64,000 nucleotides of DNA from Periplaneta americana (GCF_040183065.1 NC_091123.1:110458821-110522820), one strand, 5' to 3'. Positions 12,350 through 24,418 are shown, counted from the stretch's first letter. The notes: generated from the letters alone by a model not told the origin. A program made the numbers and translations.

Positions 12350-13675
12350 TTTGTATCGAACTCTGGATCTTTGGCTGGGCGCGCGAACGTTCTACCGACT
12401 GAGCTACCCAGGAACTGTACCAGACCCCCGGCTCAATTATTCCCCATACCTCAAGTGGGTTGACAGGACAGAGCCCAGCATTGAATGCACGTTTACTGTG
12501 TGACTTAAATGTGTGGTTTTCTGTTAACGAACAGTAAACGTGTATTAGGGTAGACCAGGGTAATTGTAAACACTTGTTACTGATTTCAAATATATTTCAA
12601 CATTACACAACCCTCAGTAACGGTAAGCATGACAAAGAAACATTGTGTTATTTTTAGATCTTTCTTTTCCCTGAAAATGGATTTAAAATAATAATATTGA
12701 CTTTTCTCATCTTTTAATTGCTAGTTTACATTTACCCCATCTGTTTACCCCTTTGAGAGAGGGGTAATTGTAAACACCAATTTTCGCACGATCCATAAGA
12801 CACAACATTTTTTGTTCTGTTTCAGAAGGAAGAGTTGTACTCCTTCCAACTCCAATTTTGGTCATTGGTACATTTCGTCCCTTTAACCCAGCGTTGTCAG
12901 ACAGCCTAAACGGAGCGGAGCGCTCCACTATAACTCGTTGCGTGCTCCGGTGCTTCCACAGACATAAGCAAGTTCAAGCTCCGACTGGACGTCTCTAGCA
13001 CCACAACCGGTTTCGGAGCTTACAACTCTAACACTACTGCTTTAACCTACGATATATGACGATATAGGAACTCAGTACCTCTCCTGAGCTTCACGATAAC
13101 TGTAGTTACCATTTGCACATCTGTTACAGCCCTCTCTAAATCCTCCATAGTATAGTTGGGTGGGGGTCTCTTTGATTACTGAAAAGTACGAAATGTAACC
13201 ATAGTACAATATGTTTACAATTACCCCTAAGCAATTAAAACTATGGGGCAAATGTAAACACGTCATAATTTAATGAACTGAGGTTATGGGATACTATCTC
13301 AGAACCATTATAATGAGTGTTAACTACTGTACATTACTCATAAAAACAACATATTCTTAAAAAATAGCACTGTACGTTTACTTACAATGCCAAGAATGAA
13401 GGTGAAGCAAAATTCTCTCTCAACTTATTTTGTAGAGACTTACAAAACATTCGTTCACAACTAAGGAGTTACTCCTATTTGGCACCAAACTGCTTTGTAC
13501 GTTAGCCAGCATGTTAATTTAAATATTCCCCGAATTAAAATTTTTATATTGACAGTTTTGTATTTCTCACAGCATTTGTTTACAATTACCCATGTTTACA
13601 ATTAACCAGGTCTACCCTATACAAATCTAGCTTTCAGGTAAAGCTGACAGGGAGCTGTAACTGAAAGCCAGATTT
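12350..13675 (-). mobile_element. tRNA-derived SINE interrupted by a TA-flanked element
   Basis: The minus strand carries TAGCTCAGTCGG and, about 40 bases on, a degraded AGTTCGAT B box. The body resembles the tandem SINE at 20.3-20.9 kb, including the GACTTAAAT and CAAATCTGGCTTTC-type stretches. The copy is split at 12547/13618. The uninterrupted relatives show ATATTATACAAATC at the split point, which fixes the insertion target as TA. Confidence 0.7.
12548..13617. mobile_element. Pogo/Tigger-like DNA element with TA target duplication
   Basis: The termini are GGGTAGACCAGGGTAATTG and its near complement, flanked by TA on both sides (12546-12547 and 13618-13619). The motif GTAATTGTAAACA recurs at both ends and at internal sites near 12768 and 13210. 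A minus-strand open frame at 12707-12928 reads GRSTTLPSETEQKM, which resembles the start of the pogo-type second helix-turn-helix. No catalytic triad is recognisable, so this is a remnant or non-autonomous copy. Confidence 0.7.
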
Positions 13676-13927
13676 GTACAAATAATTTTGTTTCCAATTA
13701 AATTCAAAATAGAATGATAGTACAAAATAACAGTTAACAGCAGAAATATTGTGGTAAAATTTAAAATGTCACGAAAGTGATGCATATTTTATCATTCTAA
13801 ACTTAAGCGTTGTAATTCCTTTATCGTGTTATAAATTATGTTTCCGTTAATAATTTTAAATAATAATCCGCTATTTAAAATATAAACGTGAATGAATTCA
13901 TTAGATCTTTCTCTCTTATTCTGCTTA

Positions 13928-14114
13928 AAGCTGGTTCATAATAAACCGGGAACGAGAACTAGAACGGGAAAAGTTGTTAAAGTAAATGTATTTAAATGTG
14001 AGCATTCACAGTATTTAATTGTGAATGCTCACATTTAAGTACATTTATTTTAACATTATTTCCGTTTTCGTCCTCGTTGTCGTTTCTGTTCCCGGTTAAT
14101 TGTGAACCAGCCTT
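13928..14114. mobile_element. Palindromic MITE flanked by TA
   Basis: The arms AAGCTGGTTCA and the complement TGAACCAGCCTT bound a 187-bp unit. It is nearly palindromic throughout and centres on a GTGAGCATTCAC hairpin. TA occurs on both sides (13926-13927 and 14115-14116). There is no coding capacity. Confidence 0.75.
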
Positions 14115-14116
14115 TA

Positions 14117-15220
14117 GCCTCTCCTTTTATCCGACTTAACACTACTGAGGAAAAGGTAGAAGATTTATTTGATCGTACACTATACATCTTACTAATGCGA
14201 GCCCTCCACGTCATGTGATCACCATGACGTTGACAAGTGAGACATTCCAAAACAATGGACGAATACCCAGTTCCGTGGACGGAAAGTAAATTTATTTCAT
14301 TGTCCATGCCGGGAATCGAACTTAGTTGGCAAGCGCACGCCTATTCACATAATCACAGCTGTGAGCGAATTTATTTGAGATGGACTGAAATAAGAAAAAA
14401 ATTCATTTTTATAGTTGCTTGAAATCAGATATATAGTCTGGGTCAGGTTACTTCATACCCTAAGGGTGAAACCTAACCATTTTTCCCCCATTACTACACA
14501 TGCTAGTGGATTGTGGTGATTTTCTAGTTTTGCAGGTTGAATTTTCTTTTGCCAACTTCGTTTCGAATTTCGATACTGACAAATGCTACAAATGGTAGTG
14601 ATTTTGTAACTAGTATGTTGGCAGCTGAGACAAATATCGATAATATTTGTCGGTACTGGAGTTCCATGAAATTGAAAGTGTACTAGATTTCTGAGCCGAT
14701 TACTGGAAACTAGTGAAATTTGAACATACTAATAATTAATTAATATCCGTATTAATATTAATACATAATAGTTATTTTATGTGTTGTGGTTATAATTCGA
14801 GACTATAGTCAGATAAGTTTTCGGAGTTAGTACTAATAATAATTTCATGTGATCAAACAAAATACATTTTTAGGTTAGGTGTCGTGAGTCAATTGTTTAG
14901 TCGAACCAATAATCAAACAGAATACTAGACATGTTGAGCCCTTTCTCGTATAGTTTGCCAACGAAAATATGTTACAAATTATTGAATTATTTAGCATAAA
15001 CGTCCAACATAAAGTACGGTAAGTAAATAAATCATTTCGTACGAAGGCTCGTGTGATATCTGGTAACAGTTGGCAACACTGACAAGACGGCAATATTTAC
15101 TGTTTAGGAACTGTTCTTATGTGATCCTCACTATAGAGTAAACTATTTAGAAAACTATCAAACAAATTCAATAGATTTACTGTATAGCACGGGTGTATAA
15201 TTCAGGAGGACGCAGAGAGT
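14117..15220. other. No supported feature
   Basis: AT-rich sequence without recognisable coding frames or repeat termini. Confidence 0.4.
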
Positions 15221-15236
15221 TAGAAACATCTAGAAA

Positions 15237-15495
15237 GCCACCGGCGTAGCTCAGTCGGCTGAGGCGCTTGTCTGCCGATCCAGAGTTGCGCTCGGGCGTT
15301 AGTTCGATTCCCGCTTGAGCTGATTACCTGGTCGGGTTTTTCCGAGGTTTTCTCCAACCGTAAGGCGAATGTCAGGTAATCTATGACGAATCCTCAGCCT
15401 CATCTCCTCAAATACCATCTCACTATCACCAATCCCGTCGATGCTAAATAACTTAGTACTTGATACAGCGTCGTTAAATAACCAAATGTAACAAA
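15237..15495 (+). mobile_element. tRNA-derived SINE
   Basis: The head has A box TAGCTCAGTCGG and B box AGTTCGATTCC. The body contains GGTTTTTCCGAGGTTTTCTCC, and the tail ends with GATACAGCGTCGTTAAATAACC, matching the family at 9972-10227. An imperfect 13-bp duplication (AAACATCTAGAAA and AAAAATCTCGAAA) flanks it. Confidence 0.8.
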
Positions 15496-15715
15496 AAAAA
15501 TCTCGAAATAAGTGAACTGGGATAGAATATGAAGCCTATACTTTCGCCATTGTTGATGAACTTATAACTGTGATATCGATGATAATGATTGTGATGTTGA
15601 TTGACTAAAGATTGTGGTATTGAGGTAAAATTATACCGTTGATGAGCTGAAGATTGTGACGTTGACGAGCTAACGATTGTGAAGCTGGTGATTGTGATAA
15701 TTAATGGCGTTGTAG

Positions 15716-16558
15716 GGCCTTTGATCCACTACATTTCCTCCACTTTTTTTTGTCCATTGACACATGTGTCCATTTCATGATTCGTCCATTAATTTCTGTC
15801 CACTGACCAGTTAGTCCATTTTCTTACTTCGTCCATTATGTTTTCGTCCACTATTTCGTCCACTATGGCCAAAAAAATAATGGCATGAAACATAATTCAT
15901 TTGGTGAAAAATGTATTTTATTTAAATTTATATGTGTTGTTGAATGTACATACTGTTTGTATTATAAACATGATTAGTCATCATTTTCTTCTTCCTGAAG
16001 AACTTCAGCAGGGTTAATTTTTAAACTATATGAAATTGCTCTCTGATATGTTTCCAGCCGGCAATCGTTCTTGTAGTCTTCATACCGTGTAACCATTTCC
16101 TTGTTGCGTTCGTGATTATTGACATATGTCTGACTTAATGGTGCATGGACACGCATGTGTCCTCCCAACAATTTAGTAATCACCTGCTCATTTGATTCCT
16201 GTTCATCCAGCAAAACTTCCAAAAACTTCCACGTGCTGGGATGATAAACAATCATGAGTTCCTTTTAATTTACTATGCCAATCTTCGACGGCATTGTTAA
16301 TCCTCTGTTCCTCACTCAAGACTGCTTCGTACATATTCCATAGCCATGTTTCCGGTGTTGTAATTGTAGGAGGGAAACACAAATATGTATTCTAAGATGG
16401 ACGAAAGGTTATGGACATAAAAGGTGTAGACAAAATGTGTGGATGGACGTAAATTGTATGGACCAATCAGTTGTGGACAAGAGAACGTGGACGAAAGTGA
16501 GTGGACGAAAGGTAATGGACGAAACAAATTGTGGATAAATGGTAGTGGACGAAAGGCC
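15716..16558 (-). mobile_element. Short MULE derivative with iterated GTCCAC termini
   Basis: Both ends carry dense inverted arrays of a TTTCGTCCAC-like motif. About ten TCCA cores lie in the first 155 bp, and about nine TGGAC cores plus two variants in the last 170 bp. The outermost bases, GGCCTTT then TCCACTAC, agree between the ends. Between the arrays is a decayed C-terminal piece of a MULE transposase on the minus strand. It looks like an internally deleted relative of the element at 19.8-25.1 kb. I do not see a 9-10 bp target duplication. Confidence 0.75.
15974..16380 (-). pseudogene. C-terminal fragment of MULE transposase
   Basis: The minus strand begins TWLWNMYEAVLSEEQRINNA, then V-E-D-W-H-S-K, and after a one-base shift continues PSTWKFLEVLLDEQE to the stop. 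W-N-x-Y, R-x-N-N-A-V-E-x-W and WKFL are the standard landmarks after the catalytic core of animal FLYWCH/MULE transposases. The DDE core and zinc finger are absent. The same C-terminus appears twice in the larger MULE (WKFLDHLRKNE and WKFLEHLRRDE), so the elements are related. Confidence 0.75.
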
Positions 16559-16865
16559 AGCAAACCGATTTTGGTGATGATGCTCCGAGCCTAAGCTCCG
16601 ACGTGGCCTGGAATTACATTTTGACTGATGATTTAATTAATTTTGTCGAAGACTTTCTAAACTATAAGACTAATATCAGGTAATGCCATCACCAATTCAA
16701 CTGACGCTGGATAACCTCATAGTTGATGCAGCATAGTTATATAACTGAGAAGATATTGATAATATGATGTGTTATTCTAAATATGATGTTTGAGAAGCGA
16801 TGATGAAATCTGACAGTGTGACAGATAATAATTTCTTATACTGTATCTGCATAGTCTAGTATATA

Positions 16866-17016
16866 CAGTCACGAAGCTCAATATGTAGGAAATATGCATC
16901 CATAGATAGTTGCTAACCACTAGGATCGCTACTATCGCCCCATTACAGACAATGCTAAATAGTACCGGCACAGTCTATTGTTCCTAGTACCCTCAACAAC
17001 TCAAGCTTCGTGACTG
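16866..17016. mobile_element. Short MITE with CAGTCACGAAGCT termini
   Basis: The ends CAGTCACGAAGCT and AGCTTCGTGACTG are exact inverted repeats inside a matching TATA context on both sides. The 151-bp unit has no coding capacity. It resembles a high-copy cockroach repeat that I recall, which I cannot verify here. Confidence 0.75.
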
Positions 17017-17032
17017 TATATACTCGTACTAG

Positions 17033-17483
17033 ATTGTGGTATCTCTTTGAATAAAACAAAGCGGTTCTGTGTGTTTATTTACGAGTACAAACTCATCTCT
17101 GAAAAAAAAAATCACGGACAGTAGATACGGACATGTTCCAATACGTTTAGAACGGAAGTTGTACATCTGCAAGTCCAGGTGTCCCGCAGGAAGACGCCAA
17201 TTTTGAGGGAGACGTCATTGAAGAGAAGCTTGGAATGTCAGTTCACTCTGCTTCAGGGCTACTAGGAGCATCTGCTCGCAACATTAACAAGCAGTTTCAG
17301 ATTTTATGTGAACGTGATTTACGGTGTACTTAAGCACGATTTAGCATTAATAATTAGCCTTTTGGAAAAACTGTTCTTTGTTACAGATTGAACGAGTTTA
17401 AAGAACTGTTTAGTTATTTAATCTCAACGTTCCATTAATTATCAGTGTAATTGGCTATGATGATTAAAGTCCTTATCAATGTA

Positions 17484-17523
<40 letters not shown>

Positions 17524-19000
17524 TGTTACTACACTGTAACATAATTGAATCGTTTATTGTAAAAACACCAGAAAGGACATTTTTGACAAAATGCGTTTTT
17601 TTTTTTTTGTGGATTTTGATTGCCAGCATGAATGCACATCTTTTGATATAAAAAACCTTATATCTAGCATGACTGTAACATATAAAAAATTGGACAAGAA
17701 ATATCACTTATTGTAAAAATCCCACAACTAACATCAGATATGGAGTTTTTCGAATAAACTAGTCTGCCACACTAGTTGACAGCATCACTGTCGCACCCAA
17801 CAGCGCCCTATTACGATAATGGCCCGAGAGCAATGTCTGATTACTATACATCCAGACAGTAGAAATAATCAGAACATTGCAAAGTAAACCGTTTAGCCAT
17901 GAATTTAAATTGAATAATAGTGAAAATCGTTTAAATAAATCTTACACTGTCGCTCGTCACCGACTGAATACAGCAGAGGGGGAGGGAAAGGTAAGGAGTG
18001 CACGCATGCTAGAGTAGCCGGACTTTGTCAAATACTTCATAGAAACATAACGATTTCCTCTAGAACGGTGAATGTTAGAGAAAAAATTTATTGAGATTTT
18101 TAAAATCTCTCCTCATAATCTATTACCAGGTTCATTTTGGTGCAGAGGTTACCGTCAGTCCTTTTTAGTATGTGATTATTATGTGTGCATGTATGTGCAT
18201 GAGCGTAGATATGCACCGTACTTTACTTTACTGTACTGTACCGTACCGTACCGTAAATTAATGCATTTTTATCACTAGCTGTTTTGACTTTTCGACTTGA
18301 TGTTTCGTAGAAACTACACGCTTTCTGGCTGTCTCTTGTTCTGTGGCCCTCACCGTCTACTCCTTTTTATATAAGTCATAAGTACCACTAGAGAGACTCA
18401 GAGAGAGAGAGAGAGAGAGAGAGATGAAATGGCGCGATGTATGTCGAAGTTAACAAATTTAGTATCCTAGATTCCATTAAACTTAACCCCATTCATTACA
18501 TTTCTTTTAACTGGAGTTCCGTTCTATATTTTCGCTCGTTTTATTTTTTAACTTTAAATATGTGTATTTATTTTTTGACGTTATGAAGAATCTCGTGCCA
18601 GTTCAAATTAAACGCCATCTGCTGCCAGAAACTGTTCCTAATGAAAGGTTACGGTAATCAGTTGATAAAGGCAGCCACGTCAGCCATTCGTCTCTCGAAG
18701 GTGACATAGCCTACTCTATTTTACTTCCAGAAGTATGAAAATAATTCAAACGTTTAAGCAAGTATTTGATATATTCAGACAGCAATCTTGTACATTTTGG
18801 CAATGTACACGAAACTCTAATTTATGTATTCACAGTAAGTCAGAGTCTTAACTAGAGTGTCGAATGCAAATAAGACATGTAGTTGACAGATGCAGCGAAT
18901 GAAGGAAGTGTTTGTTACTGTGGAACAAATGGAATCAGAAGATTGAGAAATATTTTTACTCAAATGTCTTAATAGGCCTACATATTTCAGTCTATACTTA
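17033..19000. other. No supported gene; simple repeats only
   Basis: Contains an (AAT)n run at about 17487-17522 and a (GA)n run at about 18403-18424. I recognise nothing else. Confidence 0.45.
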
Positions 19001-19019
19001 TCAATGAGTGAATATTTTA

Positions 19020-19330
19020 TTATTGCACTTTATTATACATATATTACATGTTTTGACAAACATTTTCGCTTATGAAAATCATCATCAGGTCCATGTTAAA
19101 TCTATTATATTGAACACATTGTTGGTAATATAGTTTAAAATTGTGAATCATTAAAATATTAAAACATAAAACATATTATCTTGTTATATTACGTCATTCC
19201 ATTGAACAATATTACGATAAAATTACATTAAGTGATAAAAATTATATAACATGTACATTCTATGAATATCAATTTACAACTTAGTTTGGTTAAAAACATG
19301 GTATACAGATTTCACATATTTTGTACAGCC
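19020..19330. mobile_element. Possible Penelope-like terminal region
   Basis: The stretch TTTTCGCTTATGAAAATCAT followed by CATCAGG resembles the repeat seen in terminal regions of Penelope-like elements. No coding part is attached. Confidence 0.25.
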
Positions 19331-19454
19331 AGTGCCATCGTTTCTGGCGAGCGAAATAAGTAATGGAAACGTTGAGAGCGAGTATCTTATCTTTACCTCA
19401 AAATGTGGGCGAGAAAGCTGATAACTGTGATTGGCAGATTGTTGATGTCACATC

Positions 19455-19692
19455 TGTTTAGGAGGTGGTACCACTCTCAGTCGAAGCGGCAACAGATGTC
19501 ACTGACTGGACGGTGTACTCAAGGACACACCTCAGAAACGCGAAGTGCGAGTGTCTTGCCTTTGACACAGTGGACAGATTGCTGTCGTGACGTGTTGGGT
19601 GGTACCGTTCTCAGCTGCACTGGCAACAGGTGCTCACTGACTGGCTTTTTACTCAAGGACACGCGCCAAAAACGCTGGCACTGGCTATACAT
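19455..19692 (+). repeat. Diverged tandem duplication of about 145 bp
   Basis: GGTGGTACC, CACTGACTGG and ACTCAAGGACAC occur in the same order twice, with scattered differences. No coding sense was found. Confidence 0.6.
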
Positions 19693-19765
19693 GTGAACTC
19701 ATCTTAACATTTATTTCCACGTACGACATAGCTATAGATAATTATGTCTAGCCTAGGCTTCCAGG

Positions 19766-19910
19766 AAGTTTCGTCCACCGCATATTTGTCCACAGGCATT
19801 TCGTCCACTTTTTTCTGTCCACCTTCTTGTCCACCGCCGTTATGTCCATCTATTTTCGTCCTTCTCAAAACGCGTGCACTGTAAATTTCGTCCACAGTAA
19901 TTTGTTCATT
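19766..19910 (+). repeat. Left terminal iteron array of the MULE
   Basis: Eight copies of a core GTCC, mostly as TTTCGTCCAC or close variants (TTTGTCCAC, TTCTGTCCAC, TTATGTCCAT), at irregular spacing of about 12-30 bases. Terminal arrays like this are plausible transposase-binding sites, but that is inference. Confidence 0.8.
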
Positions 19911-20292
19911 CGTCAATTTTATACCAATACTTCGATCACAATATTCTCCATGGAGACAATATTTGCAATTCATCGTTACTTCACATGGAAATGTAAAGGA
20001 AAATTTTCAGAGTTTATATATAACAGCAAAATGTAACAGAAAACTTTCAGAGGTGTAGTCACAATATACTCCTAATTATCATGCAATTGCTACCATAATA
20101 CATAATGAACACGGGAAAAAAGTTAATTGAATGCGACTACGTTTACCACTTTCATTCTGAAAGCAAGAATGGAAGAAGAGCATATTGGCGGTGAACAACG
20201 TGAAATTTGCAACGCACGGTGCACCACTAATTCGGATATTGTAAACCAAATCCAGGTATTTAAAACAGGGACGCATACACATGAGCGAAACA

Positions 20293-20926
20293 GAGCTGGA
20301 GTTGAATAATTTGAAGGAAAAATTGTACCGGGGACGGGTATCGATCCTGGGACCCTTCGTTTAGCGCACGAATGCTCTCCCGACTGAGCTACCCCAGGAA
20401 CTATACACGACACCGTCACAATTTTTCCTTCATATCCATACAACTCAAATGGGCTGACAAGACACCAGAACCCAACTTTGAGTGCACACAAACTCTGTGT
20501 GACTTAAATTGTGGCTTCCTGTTAACGTACCTCCAGTAACGAAATATATTATACAAATCTGGCTTTCATATAGTAGCTCCTTGTAAAGCAGGTTTGAATA
20601 ATTTCAAGGAAAAATTGTTCCGGGGCCGGGTATCGATCCTGGGACCCTTCGCTCAGCGTACGAATGCTCTCCCGACTGAGCTACCCCGGGAACTATACAT
20701 GACACTGTCACAATTTTTCCTTCATATCCACACAACTCAAATGGGCTGACAAGACGCCGGAACCCAACTTTGAGTGCACACAAACTCTGTGCGACTTAAA
20801 TTGTGGCTTCCTGTGAACGTACCTCCAGTAACGAAATATATTATGCAAATCTGGCTTACAGGTAGTAGCTCCCTGTAAAGCAGGTTTGAATAATTTCAAG
20901 GAAAAATTGTTCCGGAGCTGGAGTTG
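20293..20926. repeat. 12-bp target duplication around tandem SINE
   Basis: GAGCTGGAGTTG occurs exactly at 20293-20304 and 20915-20926. Removing the intervening SINE array rejoins the MULE coding sequence. Confidence 0.85.
20305..20914 (-). mobile_element. Tandem dimer of a tRNA-derived SINE
   Basis: A 292-bp unit occurs at 20302 and 20594, and a 30-bp third start appears at 20886. Each full unit has, on the minus strand, TAGCTCAGTCGG and a B box GGATCGATACC. The array as a whole has one target duplication, so the dimer inserted as one piece or expanded later by unequal exchange. The long open frame on its minus strand is a by-product of the repeat. Confidence 0.8.
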
Positions 20927-21735
20927 TTGCGCAGTCTGTAACAAGTAGGATTAAAATTCGAGCAGAACAACATCCAAATGAGCCTCCTTCAGTCATAATA
21001 AGACAAGAACTGTCAGAAATTAACGATGAGGAGGTTCGAATGAACTTACCCAAAAAGAACACGCTCTTACGAGCAGTTAACCGCTCTCAAAATAAGAATC
21101 GTCCTCGACTACCAGAATCGTTGGAACATCATAGAACATCATAGAACCGTACATAAATACGTTATCTGGTCAACAGTTCTGCAGTATGACAGTGGAGCAG
21201 GCGATCCGAACAGATACATAATATTTTACACACAAGAAAATTTTCGTCGACTGTGTCAAAGTATGGGAATGTATTGTGATGGGACATTTAAGTCTGTTTC
21301 TCGCATATTTTATCAGCTGTTAACTATTCATGGCACTTTTCATGACCACGTGTTACCTTTTATCTATGCATTATGTTCAAGAAAGGATCAAGTAACATAT
21401 GCCTCAATATTCAGATATCTGAAGATACCCACGCAATGTTTGAACACACAATTAAATCCTCCTGGATTTTGAAATACAAGCGATCAATGCTACCAAACAA
21501 AACTTCCCTGACAGTTCGGTTAAGGGGTCTCTGTTTCATTTTGGACAGAGTGTTTGGCGACAAGTGGTGAGTCCTGGATTTCGTGAGAATTTCTTAAATG
21601 ATGAAAATATTATACGAAGAGACATAAAACAATTGCTATTTGTGCCTGTTAATGATGTAATGAAAACGTTCGATAATTTGGCACGTAAATTCACAATGAT
21701 TTGCAAGACTTTGTTGATTATTTTGAATACTTATA

Positions 21736-23504
21736 GGGTAAACATTGGTAATTTCGTGATAATTTCATGAAAATTAATTTAAAATGAAAATGTGTAAATA
21801 TATCTTTATTCCGATTTTTTCATCTAAAAGACGATAACTTGCTGTACAAATCTGGAGACATAAAACACTGGACACGTTCTTGAATAAGTGCCGAAAAACC
21901 ACTTTTACAACTTAAGCTGAAAGGTTGGTTATTTCATGATAACCTTGGTAATTTCGTGATATTACATTGATAATTTCGTGAGTGATAGAAGATTTGTGGA
22001 AAAATTCATTAACGTCAAATGAAATTCTCATTTATTGTTACAAGACTTCAAACATAGTAATTCCGTCTAATATTCATAGCAAGAAAATATAGAAATACAT
22101 ATCAACACATAATAAGAATGAAATCAAAGTAAAAATTGAAATTGAAACGGGATCTTCTTTGCCCTGGAAGGGTGAACACTTTTATTACGGACTTTACTAT
22201 AGCCTATATTACTAGGGTAACTCCAAAAGTAACGCATAACGTTTGTTTAAAAATTATATTCTTATCCTACAGCTTTGCTATTTTCACAGAATGTAGATAC
22301 ATCCTTTAGCAACAAAATGTCACTTTTCCACATAATCCCCGTCCCTTTCAACTGCCTTACGTAACCTAGGAACGAGGGCCTGTAGACCAGCACGGTAAAA
22401 GTCTGGACCAACACGTCTGAGCCACTCTTTAGCAGCGTGCACAAGGGAGTCATCTTCTAACCTCGTTCCGCGAAGGGATCCTTCAGTCTACCAAAGAGAT
22501 GGTAATCGCACGGTGCCAGTTCAGGACTGTAAGGCGGCTGTTTTAGTGTAGTCTATCCGAATTTTCTGATCTGGTCTGTGGTTGTGACTGACATATGGCT
22601 GTGTATTGTCGTGCAATAGCAGAACATCCTGCTTCTCCCGATGTCGTCGAACATGATTCAGTCGAGCTTAAAGTTACTTGAGAGTTGCCACATATGCGTC
22701 AGAATTAATGGTGGTTCCGTGTGGCATGATGTCCACAAGCAAGAGTCCTTCTGAATCGAAAAAAAAAAACAGTAGCCATAACGTTTCCTGCCGAAGGTGC
22801 ACTTTTGAATTTCTATTTCTTTGAATTTTTATGATGCCACTCCATTGTCTGCCTCTGTCTACGGTCCAAAATGGTGGAGCCATGTTTCATCTTCTGTCAT
22901 AATTCTTGCAAGTAAGTCATCTAGCACTTATCATTGACACTTAGCATGATAACAGATCAAACAGAATCTTTACTGAACCCATTGCGTCCCCTTTTTCTTT
23001 TTTGTTATCACATCTTATCTTCAGATTTCTAAAATTCGTATTGTAATACAATTTTTAAAATCGTATAAAATGTAATGCTTAATGCTCAACAAAATTTCGC
23101 CTCAAACAGCTAAGATTTCTATCAGTGAAGCTAAGCCTGTATGGTGACTACAGATGTATCTAAAATTCCAAAAATATTTTCTAAAATTTCATTAAAGTAT
23201 AATAAATCATTGTACCAAATAGCATATGCTTACTTTTAGTAATAAGCCTGTAATGTAATTACAAACATCCACAAAATTTGTACGCCTGAGAAGTCGACGC
23301 TAACTTGCTCTCTCCAAACATAAAAGCTCACTGAAGCAGCTGCAATAGTCACACAAAGCGTAGCTGTATGTTTCTGGAAACCGGACAACATATGCAATCC
23401 CTTGGCGGAAATTTGAATCTCGTAAGGTCATCGGTTAGTTCACGAAAGAGCAAAGAAAAAGTATCACGAAATAAGCACTGCCACGAAATTACCAATGTTT
23501 ACCC
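21736..23504. mobile_element. Pogo-like DNA element with TA target duplication
   Basis: The termini are GGGTAAACATTGGTAATTTC and its complement, with TA on each side (21734-21735 and 23505-23506). TTTCGTGAT motifs recur inside both ends (about 21748, 21945, 21975 on the left; 23438-23490 inverted on the right). It interrupts the MULE transposase, whose frame is restored when it is removed. No transposase of its own is recognisable; a mariner remnant lies inside. Confidence 0.8.
22214..22985 (-). pseudogene. Mariner-type transposase remnant (DD34D)
   Basis: The minus strand contains the three catalytic Asp regions in order: TEDETWLHHFGP, then LLLHDNTQPYVS, then YSPELAPCDYHLF. The spacing between the second and third Asp is about 34 residues allowing for one shift, the classical mariner value. 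The segment FDSEGLLLVDIMPHGTTI between the first two is also characteristic. The N-terminal DNA-binding part is missing and there are several frameshifts. A terminal-repeat-like CTCCAAAAGTAACGC sits at the 3' edge near 22220. Confidence 0.8.
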
Positions 23505-24193
23505 TATCTGCGATGACGCCCTGCTAGAGGCAGAAGAAGACGTGTGCTACCCAGATTTCCTCCAGATCTATGAATAGGGCCCAACGACCTAACAATTTCG
23601 TTGAAAGTTGGAAATCAAAATTTCAAAGAGCGATGGTGACTCACCACGCTAACATTTGGAAATTTTTAGACCATCTTAGAAAGAATGAACTTACTAGTGG
23701 TTATCAGAATGTTCGGTATCCTATTAAAAAGAGATACATAAGAGATCAAAGACAAATTGAGGAAATTGTTGCCAGGTATCAAGAATACCGTCAAAATAAT
23801 GACATAACCACGTACTTCAGAGCCCTCAGCTATAAATTGAAACTTCATTTCGAACCTGGAGAAGATCCTCAGCAAGACGAAAACTGATGTCAAAATTCAA
23901 TTTCTTTTTCATTTCAATTCCTTACTATTTTCATTTACAAATTGTAAGTTTCTGTTGTTCTTCAGTCCTGAATAAATTTGGAATGACAAAATGTTAATAT
24001 CTTGAGTTGTAAATGCTACAAAATAAACTACCAGATGAACAAAAGAATAATGTGGACGAAGTAAACTACCGGATGGACAAAAAATAATATGAACGAAATA
24101 AACTACCAACCAGATGGACAAAAAAATAATATGGACGAAATAAACTACCAGATGGACAAAAAATAATATGGACGAAAAGTGGAGGACGAAAAA

Positions 24194-24418
24194 ACGAGTG
24201 CTAACATCTGGAAATTTTTGGAACATCTTAGAAGGGATGAACACGACAATGAAACTATCATGCTGCAACTTACTGGCGGTCATCAGAATGTTCGGTATCC
24301 GATTAACAAGAGATACGTAAGAGATCAAAGACAAATTGAGGAAATTGTTGCCAGGTATCAAGAATACAGTCAAAATAATGACATAACCACTACCTCAGAG
24401 CCCTCAGCTATAAATTGA
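24194..24418 (+). pseudogene. Second copy of MULE transposase C-terminus
   Basis: Encodes ANIWKFLEHLRRDEHDNETI, then GGHQNVRYPINKRYVRDQRQ and IEEIVARYQEY, close to the block at 23640-23887. A one-base loss before the last codons shifts the frame (TTTSEPSAIN in place of the TYFRALSYKLK type ending). It is part of the tandem duplication, not a separate gene. Confidence 0.75.

Larger units (their letters stand above)
20105..23887 (+). pseudogene. FLYWCH-zinc-finger MULE transposase, broken by insertions
   Basis: Starting at ATG 20105, the first block encodes a FLYWCH-type finger (NGRRAYWRC after a one-base shift, then CNARCTT and GTHTHERN). After a tandem SINE is skipped the frame resumes with PSVIIRQELSEI. 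Next comes the catalytic core: first Asp in MYCDGTFKSVSRIFYQ, second Asp in LDFEIQAINAT (frame-shifted near 21445), then SLFHFGQSVWRQV. A pogo-like element splits the chain at 21735; beyond it RGRRRRVLPRFPPDL, RPNNFVESW and WKFL follow. MULE transposases cut and paste by a DDE mechanism. At least three frameshifts and stops make this copy inactive. Confidence 0.8.

Noticed and set aside
19766-19910. CRISPR-like array
   Set aside because: Motif is about 10 bp, irregularly spaced and imperfect, in an animal genome, at a transposon end.
20123-20491. 122-codon minus-strand protein
   Set aside because: It spans the boundary of a MULE fragment and a tandem SINE; codons follow the repeat and no domain is visible.
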